Positions 7,329 to 14,347 of a stretch of 14,458 nucleotides of DNA are shown piece by piece (position 1 is the stretch's first letter; each line of letters opens with the position of its first letter). Made by a program: the position numbers and the translations under genes. The DNA lies in contig CAYTFK010000172.1 of NCBI GenBank assembly GCA_964436865.1, forward strand, positions 1 to 14,458, read 5' to 3'. The stretch is from JAXGPP01 sp964436865 (GTDB lineage Bacteria > Planctomycetota > Planctomycetia > Pirellulales > Thermoguttaceae). The notes beneath the pieces are model-generated. The model worked only from the letters and a program-made list of their open reading frames with translations. It ran no database searches and was not told the origin of the DNA.

Positions 7329-8285
7329 CTACAACCCCTCCCGGACGCTGGAAGGGGCTCGCCCCGGTATCCGCGAGGAAAGCAGGCGCGGAAGGTCCTC
7401 GAAGTCAACGGGTTTAGTCAATTGCAGGTCGAAACCCGATTCCTTGGCGCGGTGGCCAACCTGGTCGGGGGTGTGGGCGGTGACGGCGATGAGGATCGGT
7501 TGCGGATCGGCCGATCGCGCCCGGATGGCTCGCGCGACGTCATAGCCGCTCATACCGCCACCGAGATTGATGTCGCAGATGACCACTGCGGGCTGAAAGC
7601 GGTCGATGGCCGCCAGGGCTTGCGGCCCGTCGTAGGCCACCTCTACCTGGTAACCGAGTTCCTCGAGAATCGAGGCCGAGACCTCGGCCACGGGGCGGCT
7701 ATCGTCGATCAGCAGAAGCTTCATGGGTGTCATGGAGTCGGACGCGGCAATCGGGTGAGGCGCCGGTTCATTCTCTGCAGGCTGCGGCAAAGATCGTTGC
7801 GGGGCCGGGGGCGGATCGGAGGCGGACCGGCCCTCCAGCAGTCCGACCAGCGACGCGTAGTTCAGCGGCTTGACCAGGTGATGGTCGAACCCCGCTTTCC
7901 GGAGACGGTCACGATCGCGAAACTGGCTATAGCCGGCAACGGCGACGAGTGCAGTCGCGTCCAATCGTGCGTCCTGCCGGATACGACCGGCTAGCTCATA
8001 GCCGTCCAGCACGGGCAGCGCAAGCTCAATCAGTGCCAGGTCGGGGCGATGCCGTCGAGCGGCTTCCAAAGCCGCAGGGCCATCATGGGCCACGATCAAC
8101 TCGTATCCAGCATCGGTGAGGAACATGGACATGCTTGCCGCTGCTTCGCGGTCGCTATCCGCCACAAGAACGAGGCGTCGAGCGGCGGGTGGGACTTCCT
8201 GCCCCGGCGCGGCGGAGATCCGCTGCTGCTCCGAACTGGTGCCAGTGTCGTCAACGTCCATGTCCGACGGTATCTCGGCTTTCAT
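7329..8285 (-). CDS. Response regulator with two receiver domains, the first degenerate
   Basis: A 318-residue protein made only of two CheY-like receiver (REC) domains joined by a Pro/Ala-rich linker, with no DNA-binding or enzymatic output domain. REC2 (about residues 188-310) is intact: acidic pair DD in LLLIDDSR, phosphoacceptor D238 (VICDINL), Thr in AVTAH and Lys in LTKP. REC1 (about 37-150) is altered at most of the chemistry: the phosphoacceptor position is E87 (LIELALP, codon 8025-8027), the Thr/Ser switch is A117 (AVAGY), and the acidic pair is DS; only the Lys (K139, LVKP) is conventional. REC1 is therefore probably not phosphorylated on Asp and may mimic the phosphorylated form. 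No histidine kinase is in the window. The start is uncertain: ATG 8285 lacks a Shine-Dalgarno and ATG 8261 is an alternative. Confidence 0.9.
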   Translation of the reverse strand: MKAEIPSDMDVDDTGTSSEQQRISAAPGQEVPPAARRLVLVADSDREAAASMSMFLTDAGYELIVAHDGPAALEAARRHRPDLALIELALPVLDGYELAGRIRQDARLDATALVAVAGYSQFRDRDRLRKAGFDHHLVKPLNYASLVGLLEGRSASDPPPAPQRSLPQPAENEPAPHPIAASDSMTPMKLLLIDDSRPVAEVSASILEELGYQVEVAYDGPQALAAIDRFQPAVVICDINLGGGMSGYDVARAIRARSADPQPILIAVTAHTPDQVGHRAKESGFDLQLTKPVDFEDLPRLLSSRIPGRAPSSVREGL

Positions 8286-8463
8286 TGTCAGGAAGTCGAT
8301 CAGAGGCTGGCAGGTGGATGAGGAACATTAGGGAAGAAAGGCCATGAACGATGTCCCCGGCGCGCAGGCGCCGCTTGGCACGGTTCGATGGCGGGGCTTT
8401 GCATTTCCTGTAAATGAACATTGTGAAAATAAACATACCCACGTGAGCCAGGCGCCAGACCGC

Positions 8464-8472
8464 ATTATAGCA
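8464..8472 (-). promoter_or_regulatory. Extended -10 promoter element for the response-regulator gene
   Basis: On the minus strand the bases read TGCTATAAT, a perfect sigma-70 extended -10, in an A+T-richer patch between the FG-GAP gene stop (8497) and the response-regulator start. No good -35 hexamer lies 16-18 bases upstream, which is tolerable for an extended -10. Transcription would start near 8457, giving a leader of about 170 bases. Confidence 0.45.
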
Positions 8473-8496
8473 GACCGTTTAGGCCATTGGTTCTCG

Positions 8497-11400
8497 CTAC
8501 TTGACACGGCGCGTGTTGTACTCGCTCCGGTACTCCCGTGTCAGCTCGTTGTCGGGGTAACGCTCGCCCGGCGGATAGGGATAACTGCTCATACCGTGGA
8601 ATGGCAACGGCTCGACGGTGTCGGGATGGGCGGTGTACAGGTCCATGTCCTTGCAGTAGCTGTCGGTCTTGAGCAGGAACGAGCGCCGGCAACCATCGGG
8701 TACGGGGCCGAGCGCGTCGGCGTTGAACCGCAGCGTCACCTCCTCGCCGCGGCCCATGATCACGTAACAGTCGTCGGTCTCTTCGACGAGGCGCGTCACG
8801 TCGCCAAACCGCGTGTAGTCGCCCGCCATGAGCTGCCAGGCCACTGCCCGGTCGAGATTGCTGTAGTCGAGCAGGTTCGGCTGCCGGCCGTCGGGTGAGT
8901 ACTCGCGAGGATAACCCAGGTAATGCAGGTCGGCCGATGAAGGAGCCAGTTCGGAGAGCGTGAGCCGCTCGCCGGACTCATGCCGGGCGAGACCGATGCG
9001 ATCCCAATAGAGGTCCATATTGCTCGAAATGCGGATGCGACGGTCACCCGGCAGCAGCTTGCCGGTGACATCGAGCGTCATTACATGCTGCAAGCCGGCC
9101 GGGTAGCCGACTTCGTGAAACAACTCGACCCAGTGGTCGTTTCGGAAGACCTCAACGCTGGGGGCCTTGAGCCGCAATCCCGCCTGCGAGGCGGCAAAAT
9201 TGGTCGACGAATAACTGTACTCGACCCAGCCGTGCAGGAGCAGGACGAGGCGGTCGTCGGGCGCGAATCGGGCCAGCCGGTCACCGAAGTCCAGTTCGAC
9301 GAAGTGATCCTTTGCATAGCCGACGAAACGCTTGTCAAGTTCAACGGCTCCGGCATATTGCCGGTCGATCTCGCGTACTGCGTCGGTGACATCGGTCCCC
9401 TGGTGATCGACCGCCCGGATCGGTTCTATCGACTGGCGAAAGCAGAATAACTCGAATTCGGGCGGAGCGGCGCCGACGGCGGCCATCTCCTGGGGGTAGA
9501 TCTCGGTTCCCTGAGGATGATCGACAGCGATCAGCCGGGCTTCGTCGAGGTAGACCACCTCTTCCAAGGGTTCGATCACCTGGAGCACGTACTGGCCGTC
9601 GCGCGGCTCAAGGCTGGGTATGGGGACGTATTCGGTGGGATCGGGCTGGGCGTAGACACCCGGCGCGACCATGTACCCCAAACCGCCGACGCCGCCGAAG
9701 TCGCTGACGAACTCGAACCGGCTGCCGTTCCAGGCGAACAGGTGCGGGCAGGACGAGATTCGGCGCTGCAGTTCCTCGATCTTCGTCACCTGATCCGCCG
9801 GCACTTCCATTTCGGCCTGCAGGACGCCGTCGGGCCAGAGGATCCGCAGCCAGTCGACCTGTTTCTGGTCGCCCAGCCCGGCGTGGACCTGCAACGGTGG
9901 CGCCGCCACCGCGCCCGACGCGCCGCCGACGAGGTACTGCTGAAAAACGCGGCCGGTCTTGACTTCCACGCGGCTGCCGATCGCCGAGTTGTTCGACCGC
10001 GACTTCTTGTCCTGCGGCCGGGTGCCGGCAAGCCGCAAACCGAGCCAATGGCCACCCGGCGTGGCGTTCCTCACGAGTACCGGTTTCTGGCCGATCGCCG
10101 CCACGAGGATGTCGCAACGGCCGTCGCCGGTGAAATCGGCGACCACGCAACTGGCGTTGCCGTCGGTATTGATGGCGTCGAGGAGATTTCCGCGATCGAG
10201 TTGGGACGCATTGACGAACCCCCGTTCCGGGTCGAGATTCACCAGCACTGCGGGGCCGCGGCTTCCGCCGGGGCGCGTTGCGTCAGCAATCACGATGTCC
10301 AGATCGCCGTCGTTATCCAGGTCGGCGAACTGCCCGCCCGTGCCGCCCAGCATGCCGAATTGACGGCTGAATTGCTCATCTTTCCGGAAGTTGAACCGAC
10401 CATCGTTCAAATAGAGCGACAGGCCATCGCGGGCGAAGACGAGCAAGTCACGGTCGCCGTCCTTGTCGGGATCGCCCGTGACAGCGCTGAAAACGCTCTG
10501 TACGTCCAACCCGATCTCTTTCGGCTTCGCCAGGCGGTATTGCCAGACGCGGTCGTTGATCCAGACGAGCGGGGGCGATTTGCCGGCCGGAAGGATGATC
10601 AGGTCGAGATCGCGATCGTTGTCGAAATCGTCGTAGACTACCATGGCGGGAACCAGCGGTTCCGCGAGGCCGAGTCTCTCGACAACGTCGGTGTAGGACC
10701 CATCGCGATTGTTGCTGTAGATCACTATCGAGGCCGAACTCGCCTTCTCATCGGCGGGAACCGAGCCATGGGCCACGTGGCACGCCACCAGGTCGAGATC
10801 GCCGTCGCTGTCGATATCGACGAGGCGGGCCGAAGTGGCCACGAGCCCTTCGGCCAGCGCGGGAGAAACCTCAGCGGGGATGAAATTGCCATCCCCGTCG
10901 TTCATGAAGAGCGTGTCGGCCCCCAACCGCCCCAGCCACAGGTCGAGATCGCCGTCGTTGTCGAGATCGCCCAGCGCGGGAGCGATTCCGCCTTTTGCCA
11001 CGTCTGCCCCAACGGAGAACTGGCCCTGGCCGTCATTGATCCAGAGGGCGGTCCGGCCCTGGTCGTCCAGCGCCGTCAGGCAGAGATCGAAATCGCCGTC
11101 GCCGTCGACATCGTCGGCCGCCAGGCCGGGAATCGAAATGGTCGATGGTCCACCGCCGCCGGCAGGCTCGGATTGTCCCGTCCAGGATTGCGTCGCCGCC
11201 TCGAGGACCACGGTTTCGGGCGAGAAGACGATCGGCCGGGCCTCGGTTCTTGGGGCCGGCAGCGGCAGATTGTCGGCGTCGAGAGCGAGGTAGTACTTGC
11301 CGGCCGCTCCGTAGGTCTGGTCGACCGCAAACACGGCCGGCGAAAGCTCGGTACTGTTGAGTGCCTTGAAGCGCTCGATCAATGGTATGGCTTTTTCCCG

Positions 11401-12081
11401 TTGCCGGAGCCGCTGGTACTGCATGGCGAGGCGATAGACCGCCGAGCTGAAGCCGGGATTTCGTTCAACGACCGTTTCCAGCAACCGAGCGCCCTCCTCG
11501 TGCCGGCCCACGTCGATCAGCGACTCGGCGTACTTGTACGCGCCAAAGAGGTCGTCGGGATCGGCCTGGTAGACGGCTTCGAAGTGCTCCAGAGCCCGGT
11601 CCGAGTTCCCCTGGTGCTTGTGCAGCATGCCGAGCGCGAAGTGCGCGTGGGCGTTCTCCGGGCGCTCCTTAAGCAACGCTTCGAAGATCTGCTGGGCGGA
11701 GTCCAGGTAGGTCTCTGCTCCCTGGACACCTTGCAGGTTCAAGTAGGATAGGCCAAGGTTGAATCGCGCGGCCTCCCAGTCGGGAGCCAGCTTAAGGACG
11801 TTCTCAAACCCTTTGGCGGCATCGAGATACTGGTATTGCTCGAGCGCGGCTGCGGCTCGGTTGAACTCGCCCAGGGCCTGGAGCGTCTCGGGCGACATTG
11901 CCGGGGCGGGCGCTGCTGCATCGACGCCTGGCTCAGGGACAGCCTCCCTGGCGGCGGTTGGGGCGCCGGACTTCGGCTGGTTGGGCTCAGACTGCCCGGG
12001 CCGGCATCGGAGACCCAGCATCAAAGCCAGGAGAGCCACAAGACTCGTAAGGAGCAGAACTCGCGTGCGGACAGACCTCAT
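8497..12081 (-). CDS. Exported TPR / FG-GAP (VCBS) repeat / UnbV-domain protein
   Basis: A 1194-residue protein from ATG 12081; the frame is open to 12153, but an AGGAAG 6 bases upstream and a signal sequence (RSVRTR then a Leu-rich core) start exactly here. The core ends in GLRC, a poor lipobox, so lipidation is doubtful. Order of parts: Ala/Pro-rich spacer; several TPRs (about residues 70-245); seven FG-GAP/VCBS blades (about 320-650), each with an Asp-rich Ca-binding loop such as DLDNDGDLD, forming a probable beta-propeller; an ASPIC/UnbV segment (about 675-770); and a C-terminal region of roughly 400 residues with no named domain that I recognise, opening with CPHLFAWNGSRFEF. I recall this tail in other very large UnbV proteins, but cannot verify it. 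Likely outside the cytoplasm, in binding or assembly; the substrate is unknown. It precedes the REC-REC gene on the same strand with a separate promoter likely between. Confidence 0.88.
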   Translation of the reverse strand: MRSVRTRVLLLTSLVALLALMLGLRCRPGQSEPNQPKSGAPTAAREAVPEPGVDAAAPAPAMSPETLQALGEFNRAAAALEQYQYLDAAKGFENVLKLAPDWEAARFNLGLSYLNLQGVQGAETYLDSAQQIFEALLKERPENAHAHFALGMLHKHQGNSDRALEHFEAVYQADPDDLFGAYKYAESLIDVGRHEEGARLLETVVERNPGFSSAVYRLAMQYQRLRQREKAIPLIERFKALNSTELSPAVFAVDQTYGAAGKYYLALDADNLPLPAPRTEARPIVFSPETVVLEAATQSWTGQSEPAGGGGPSTISIPGLAADDVDGDGDFDLCLTALDDQGRTALWINDGQGQFSVGADVAKGGIAPALGDLDNDGDLDLWLGRLGADTLFMNDGDGNFIPAEVSPALAEGLVATSARLVDIDSDGDLDLVACHVAHGSVPADEKASSASIVIYSNNRDGSYTDVVERLGLAEPLVPAMVVYDDFDNDRDLDLIILPAGKSPPLVWINDRVWQYRLAKPKEIGLDVQSVFSAVTGDPDKDGDRDLLVFARDGLSLYLNDGRFNFRKDEQFSRQFGMLGGTGGQFADLDNDGDLDIVIADATRPGGSRGPAVLVNLDPERGFVNASQLDRGNLLDAINTDGNASCVVADFTGDGRCDILVAAIGQKPVLVRNATPGGHWLGLRLAGTRPQDKKSRSNNSAIGSRVEVKTGRVFQQYLVGGASGAVAAPPLQVHAGLGDQKQVDWLRILWPDGVLQAEMEVPADQVTKIEELQRRISSCPHLFAWNGSRFEFVSDFGGVGGLGYMVAPGVYAQPDPTEYVPIPSLEPRDGQYVLQVIEPLEEVVYLDEARLIAVDHPQGTEIYPQEMAAVGAAPPEFELFCFRQSIEPIRAVDHQGTDVTDAVREIDRQYAGAVELDKRFVGYAKDHFVELDFGDRLARFAPDDRLVLLLHGWVEYSYSSTNFAASQAGLRLKAPSVEVFRNDHWVELFHEVGYPAGLQHVMTLDVTGKLLPGDRRIRISSNMDLYWDRIGLARHESGERLTLSELAPSSADLHYLGYPREYSPDGRQPNLLDYSNLDRAVAWQLMAGDYTRFGDVTRLVEETDDCYVIMGRGEEVTLRFNADALGPVPDGCRRSFLLKTDSYCKDMDLYTAHPDTVEPLPFHGMSSYPYPPGERYPDNELTREYRSEYNTRRVK
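10119..11118 (-). repeat. Seven Asp-rich calcium-loop repeats of the FG-GAP propeller
   Basis: Seven DxDxDGxxD-type loops are encoded about 140-190 bases apart. In protein order they read DVDGDGDFD, DLDNDGDLD, DIDSDGDLD, DFDNDRDLD, DPDKDGDRD, DLDNDGDLD and DFTGDGRCD. At DNA level they appear on the plus strand as near-identical GGTCGAGATCGCCGTCG-like stretches. They are coding repeats within one gene. The fourth (R for G) and seventh (T and C substitutions) are the most diverged and may bind calcium poorly. Confidence 0.8.
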
Positions 12082-12087
12082 AGCGGG

Positions 12088-12093
12088 CTTCCT
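12088..12093 (-). promoter_or_regulatory. Ribosome binding site deciding the start of the FG-GAP gene
   Basis: AGGAAG on the minus strand lies 6 bases before ATG 12081. It supports the start that puts the signal sequence at the very N-terminus, rather than ATG 12153, which would add 24 Arg-rich residues before it. Confidence 0.6.
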
Positions 12094-12295
12094 GGGGCGG
12101 CGGCAATGCTGTTGGCGGGGCCGTGAAAACCAACGCCGTTCAAGGGTTGGCACGGTCGACGCCGGTTCTTGGACATCGAGAACTGCCAGTCAGACTCGAT
12201 CCACGACCAATGCAGGCTTCACGATCAATCCATAACCCATTTTGCCGATCGGGGCGGCAAGTGCAAGCGAAGCAAAAGAGGGGACTACCGCCTCG

Positions 12296-12324
12296 TTGAC
12301 CGGCGAGCGGGGAGTTGCTAGGCT
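12296..12324 (+). promoter_or_regulatory. Candidate sigma-70 promoter of the LRR lipoprotein gene
   Basis: TTGACC (12296-12301), a 17-base spacer and TAGGCT (12319-12324) preceded by TGC, an extended -10 arrangement. It lies in the 282-base divergent gap between the FG-GAP and LRR genes and would start transcription near 12331, about 33 bases before the GTG start. The -10 itself matches consensus at only three of six positions. Confidence 0.4.
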
Positions 12325-12350
12325 CGACTTCTTTCTGGGATTGCCGTCTG

Positions 12351-12355
12351 GGGAG
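12351..12355 (+). promoter_or_regulatory. Ribosome binding site of the LRR lipoprotein gene
   Basis: GGGAG lies 8 bases before the GTG at 12364, supporting this non-ATG start, which places the lipoprotein signal peptide directly at the N-terminus. Confidence 0.6.
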
Positions 12356-12363
12356 TAAGTTCC

Positions 12364-13377
12364 GTGAAAGCCGTCGTTTGGATAGTGGGGCAGACTCTGG
12401 TAGCGGGGGTGCTGGCCGGGTGTGCATCGGAGGCTCCGACTCCCGATGCAAAGACTCCGGATCGAGCGCCCGGTGGTTCAAGCGGCCCTGCCGCGGCGGC
12501 TCCATCGGCCCCAGCGGCGGAAACGGCCGCGGCGCCCGCGGTGCAGATGTCGGAGCAGGACCTTCAAGCCGCGCTGGCCGAGAAAAATCCGGCCATGAAA
12601 GAGAAGCCCGTGCTGCAGTCGGCCGCCGGACAAATCTCGACCGTGGAAATGCACGATCCGGGGGTCACCGACATCAGTCCGTTGGCGGGCCTGCCGTTGC
12701 AGGGGCTGGATCTGAGCGGAACAGGCGTGGCGGATATCAGTCCGCTCAAGGGGATGTCGTTGCAGGGGCTCGACCTGAGCCACACGAAGATCACCGAGTT
12801 GGCGGCGCTGGAAGGAATGCCGCTGCTCATGTTGTATCTCGAGAACACGGCGGTCCGCGACATTGGGCCGCTCAAAGGAATGCCGCTCGAGCAGCTCTAT
12901 TTGGGCCGGACAAAGGTCGAGGATCTGTCTCCCTTGGAGGGCATGCCGCTGGTGGAAATGAATCTCATGGGGGCCCAGGTGCGAGACCTGCGTCCGCTCG
13001 GCACTCTGCGGCAACTTCAGATGTTGTGGCTCAATGACACGCCGGTGAGCGACATCAGCCCGCTGGCGACTGTGCCGCTAGTGAGCCTGACCTTGGCGGG
13101 AACCAACGTGGCGGATCTCAGCCCGCTCAAGGGGCACCCCATGCAGCGATTGCACATTGCCCGAACGCAAGTGACCGACCTGTCGCCGCTGGCCTGGCTC
13201 AGGCTGACCCGGTTGGTGTTTACTCCGAGCAAGATCACGCAGGGAATCGAAGTGGCCCGCAACATGCAAAGCCTGCAGGAGATTGGCACATCGTTCGGCG
13301 AAGAGCCGGATCGGCCAGACGATCTCTTGCCGCCCGCTACCTTCTGGCAGCGTTACGACGCCGGAGCATACAAGTAG
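12364..13377 (+). CDS. Leucine-rich-repeat lipoprotein
   Basis: A 337-residue protein starting at GTG. Residues 1-20 are a lipoprotein signal peptide with lipobox LAGC, so Cys20 should be lipidated and the protein anchored facing the periplasm. A low-complexity Ala/Pro linker (about 21-65) follows, then a short cap and nine tandem LRRs (residues 101-290), one turn being VADISPLKGMSLQGLDLSHTK. The period is 21 residues, except the sixth repeat with 22. This is one residue shorter than classical internalin repeats. A non-repeat tail ends in FWQRYDAGAYK, a form I associate with planctomycete LRR proteins. LRRs normally mediate protein-protein contact; there is no catalytic domain. It stands alone, divergent from the FG-GAP gene and upstream of the sigma gene by 238 bases. 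The partner and role are unknown. Confidence 0.88.
   Translation: MKAVVWIVGQTLVAGVLAGCASEAPTPDAKTPDRAPGGSSGPAAAAPSAPAAETAAAPAVQMSEQDLQAALAEKNPAMKEKPVLQSAAGQISTVEMHDPGVTDISPLAGLPLQGLDLSGTGVADISPLKGMSLQGLDLSHTKITELAALEGMPLLMLYLENTAVRDIGPLKGMPLEQLYLGRTKVEDLSPLEGMPLVEMNLMGAQVRDLRPLGTLRQLQMLWLNDTPVSDISPLATVPLVSLTLAGTNVADLSPLKGHPMQRLHIARTQVTDLSPLAWLRLTRLVFTPSKITQGIEVARNMQSLQEIGTSFGEEPDRPDDLLPPATFWQRYDAGAYK
12664..13233 (+). repeat. Nine tandem LRR units (63-base period)
   Basis: Nine protein repeats with consensus V-x-D-[IL]-S-P-L-x-G-x-P-L-x-x-L-x-L-x-x-T. Eight units are 63 bases and the sixth is 66, with an extra residue in RPLGTLRQLQMLWL. The repeats are clearly diverged at DNA level (GTTGCAGGGGCTGGATCTGA and GTTGCAGGGGCTCGACCTGA in units 1 and 2 are the closest pair), so the array is not freshly expanded. 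Confidence 0.8.
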
Positions 13378-13552
13378 GCACTGGTCGAACGACGGCGTGA
13401 CGAATACCATCAGTCCACTGGCCTGCCGAGCATATCGTTCGTCCCGCTGCGGCAGTATAGGACCGAGGCGGCTGGCGGGGGATCGGTGAACCACCGCCGT
13501 GCGACCTGGGTGATTTCCTGCGCCCGTGAGCGCACACGGCGCAAGTCCGGGC

Positions 13553-13580
13553 TTTGGTTCTGCCGGTCGAAGGGCTACAA
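13553..13580 (+). promoter_or_regulatory. Weak candidate promoter upstream of the sigma-factor gene
   Basis: TACAAT (13575-13580) is a good -10 match; TTTGGT (13553-13558) at a 16-base spacing is a poor -35. If used, transcription starts near 13587, which would favour ATG 13616 over the in-frame ATG 13580 as the translation start. Confidence 0.25.
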
Positions 13581-13615
13581 TGGGGCTTTTCTTTTCCCCC
13601 TGGACCGCACCGCCG

Positions 13616-14239
13616 ATGACTGCCACCCCCGACGACGATCGCGATGTTGTGCGACGCGCCCAGGCTGGCGATTTCAGCGCGTTCGAGACCCTGGTGGCAC
13701 GGCACGAACGACGGCTGTTCACGACGGCGTTCAGGATCGTTCGACAGACGCACGACGCCGAAGAGGTGGTGCAGCAGACATTCGTCAGTGCCATCGAGCA
13801 TATCGGCAGCTTCCGTGAAGAGGCTTCGTTTGCCACGTGGATCGGTCGAATCGCCACCAATCATGCCCTGGCGCTGCTGCGGAAACGGTCGCGGCGCACA
13901 GTTCCGCTCGCCGAAGACCAGTCTCGCGACGAGTATTCCGACCTGCCCCACCCGGAGTTTATCGCAGAGTGGGCGGAGACGCCCGATGAGATTGCCGCGC
14001 GCCGTGAGACGCGGCAATTGCTGGACAAGGCGCTTGATGAGCTGGACGACAAGTATCGGCTTGTGTTCGTCCTCCGCGACGTCGAGGGCCTGTCGACGGA
14101 GGAGACGGCCGCGGCCCTGGCGATCAGCGTGAGCAACGTGAAGGTGCGGCTGATGCGGGCGCGATTGATGCTCCGTGAGCGGCTCACCCGGTTCTTTGGT
14201 GACGAGGCGACACGAGTCGAACCACACGCCCACGAGTAG
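13616..14239 (+). CDS. RNA polymerase sigma factor, ECF family
   Basis: A 207-residue sigma factor with only regions 2 and 4, as in the extracytoplasmic-function group. Region 2 (about residues 10-93) includes the core-binding/-10 recognition stretch DAEEVVQQTFVSAIEHIGSF and the FATWIGRIATNHALALLRKR helix. A linker of about 40 acidic residues follows. Region 4 (about 135-190) has the helix-turn-helix LSTEETAAALAISVSNVKVRL that contacts the -35 element. No zinc-binding anti-sigma gene follows: the next gene is a convergent serC, so control must come from elsewhere. Neither candidate start is decisive: ATG 13616 has no Shine-Dalgarno, while in-frame ATG 13580 has AGGG 5 bases upstream but overlaps a TACAAT box. 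The sigma-factor identity is secure; the regulon is unknown. Confidence 0.93.
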   Translation: MTATPDDDRDVVRRAQAGDFSAFETLVARHERRLFTTAFRIVRQTHDAEEVVQQTFVSAIEHIGSFREEASFATWIGRIATNHALALLRKRSRRTVPLAEDQSRDEYSDLPHPEFIAEWAETPDEIAARRETRQLLDKALDELDDKYRLVFVLRDVEGLSTEETAAALAISVSNVKVRLMRARLMLRERLTRFFGDEATRVEPHAHE

Positions 14240-14282
14240 CGCATCGACTCGGGCGACCAGGCGGACCGGTCCGGAATGTCAG

Positions 14283-14313
14283 CCGGCCGCGCGTTTGCTC
14301 CACGCGCGGCCGG
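14283..14313. terminator. Perfect 12-bp hairpin, probable bidirectional terminator
   Basis: Arms 14283-14294 (CCGGCCGCGCGT) and 14302-14313 (ACGCGCGGCCGG) are perfectly complementary around a 7-base loop. It sits in the 108-base gap between the convergent sigma-factor and serC stops. A short T run (GGGTTTGC) follows on the plus strand; there is no U tract in the minus direction, so termination of serC by it is less certain. Confidence 0.6.
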
Positions 14314-14347
14314 GGTTTGCTGTACTTGTCCCGCGCGAAACGCCGGC

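Noticed and set aside
6245..7408. 387-codon minus-strand frame covering the end of lpdA and the small acidic gene
   Set aside because: It overlaps lpdA's conserved C-terminal domain and a better-supported small gene, and its sequence is Arg/Pro/His-rich without a domain.
8501..8506. TTGACA on the plus strand as a -35 element
   Set aside because: It lies inside the 3' end of the FG-GAP gene, has no -10 at the right distance, and no plus-strand gene follows.
10119..11118. Regularly spaced near-identical 17-base DNA stretches resembling a CRISPR or other repeat array
   Set aside because: They encode the Asp-rich FG-GAP loops in one frame, with spacings of whole codons and coding sequence between; they are protein repeats.
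9517..11751. A 744-codon open frame on the plus strand, antisense to the FG-GAP gene, with repeated VEIAVVVEI-like segments
   Set aside because: It is the mirror image of the Asp-rich FG-GAP loops in a G+C-rich gene with few TA-containing codons. The minus-strand frame has a signal sequence, TPRs, propeller and UnbV domain, so it is the real gene.
12315..13037. 240-codon plus-strand frame overlapping the LRR gene
   Set aside because: Gly/Arg-rich low-complexity translation; it is the +1 shadow of the LRR repeats.
13386..13441. CGAACGA/TCGTTCG inverted repeat downstream of the LRR gene
   Set aside because: A 7-bp stem enclosing 42 bases with no U tract is too weak to call a terminator or operator.
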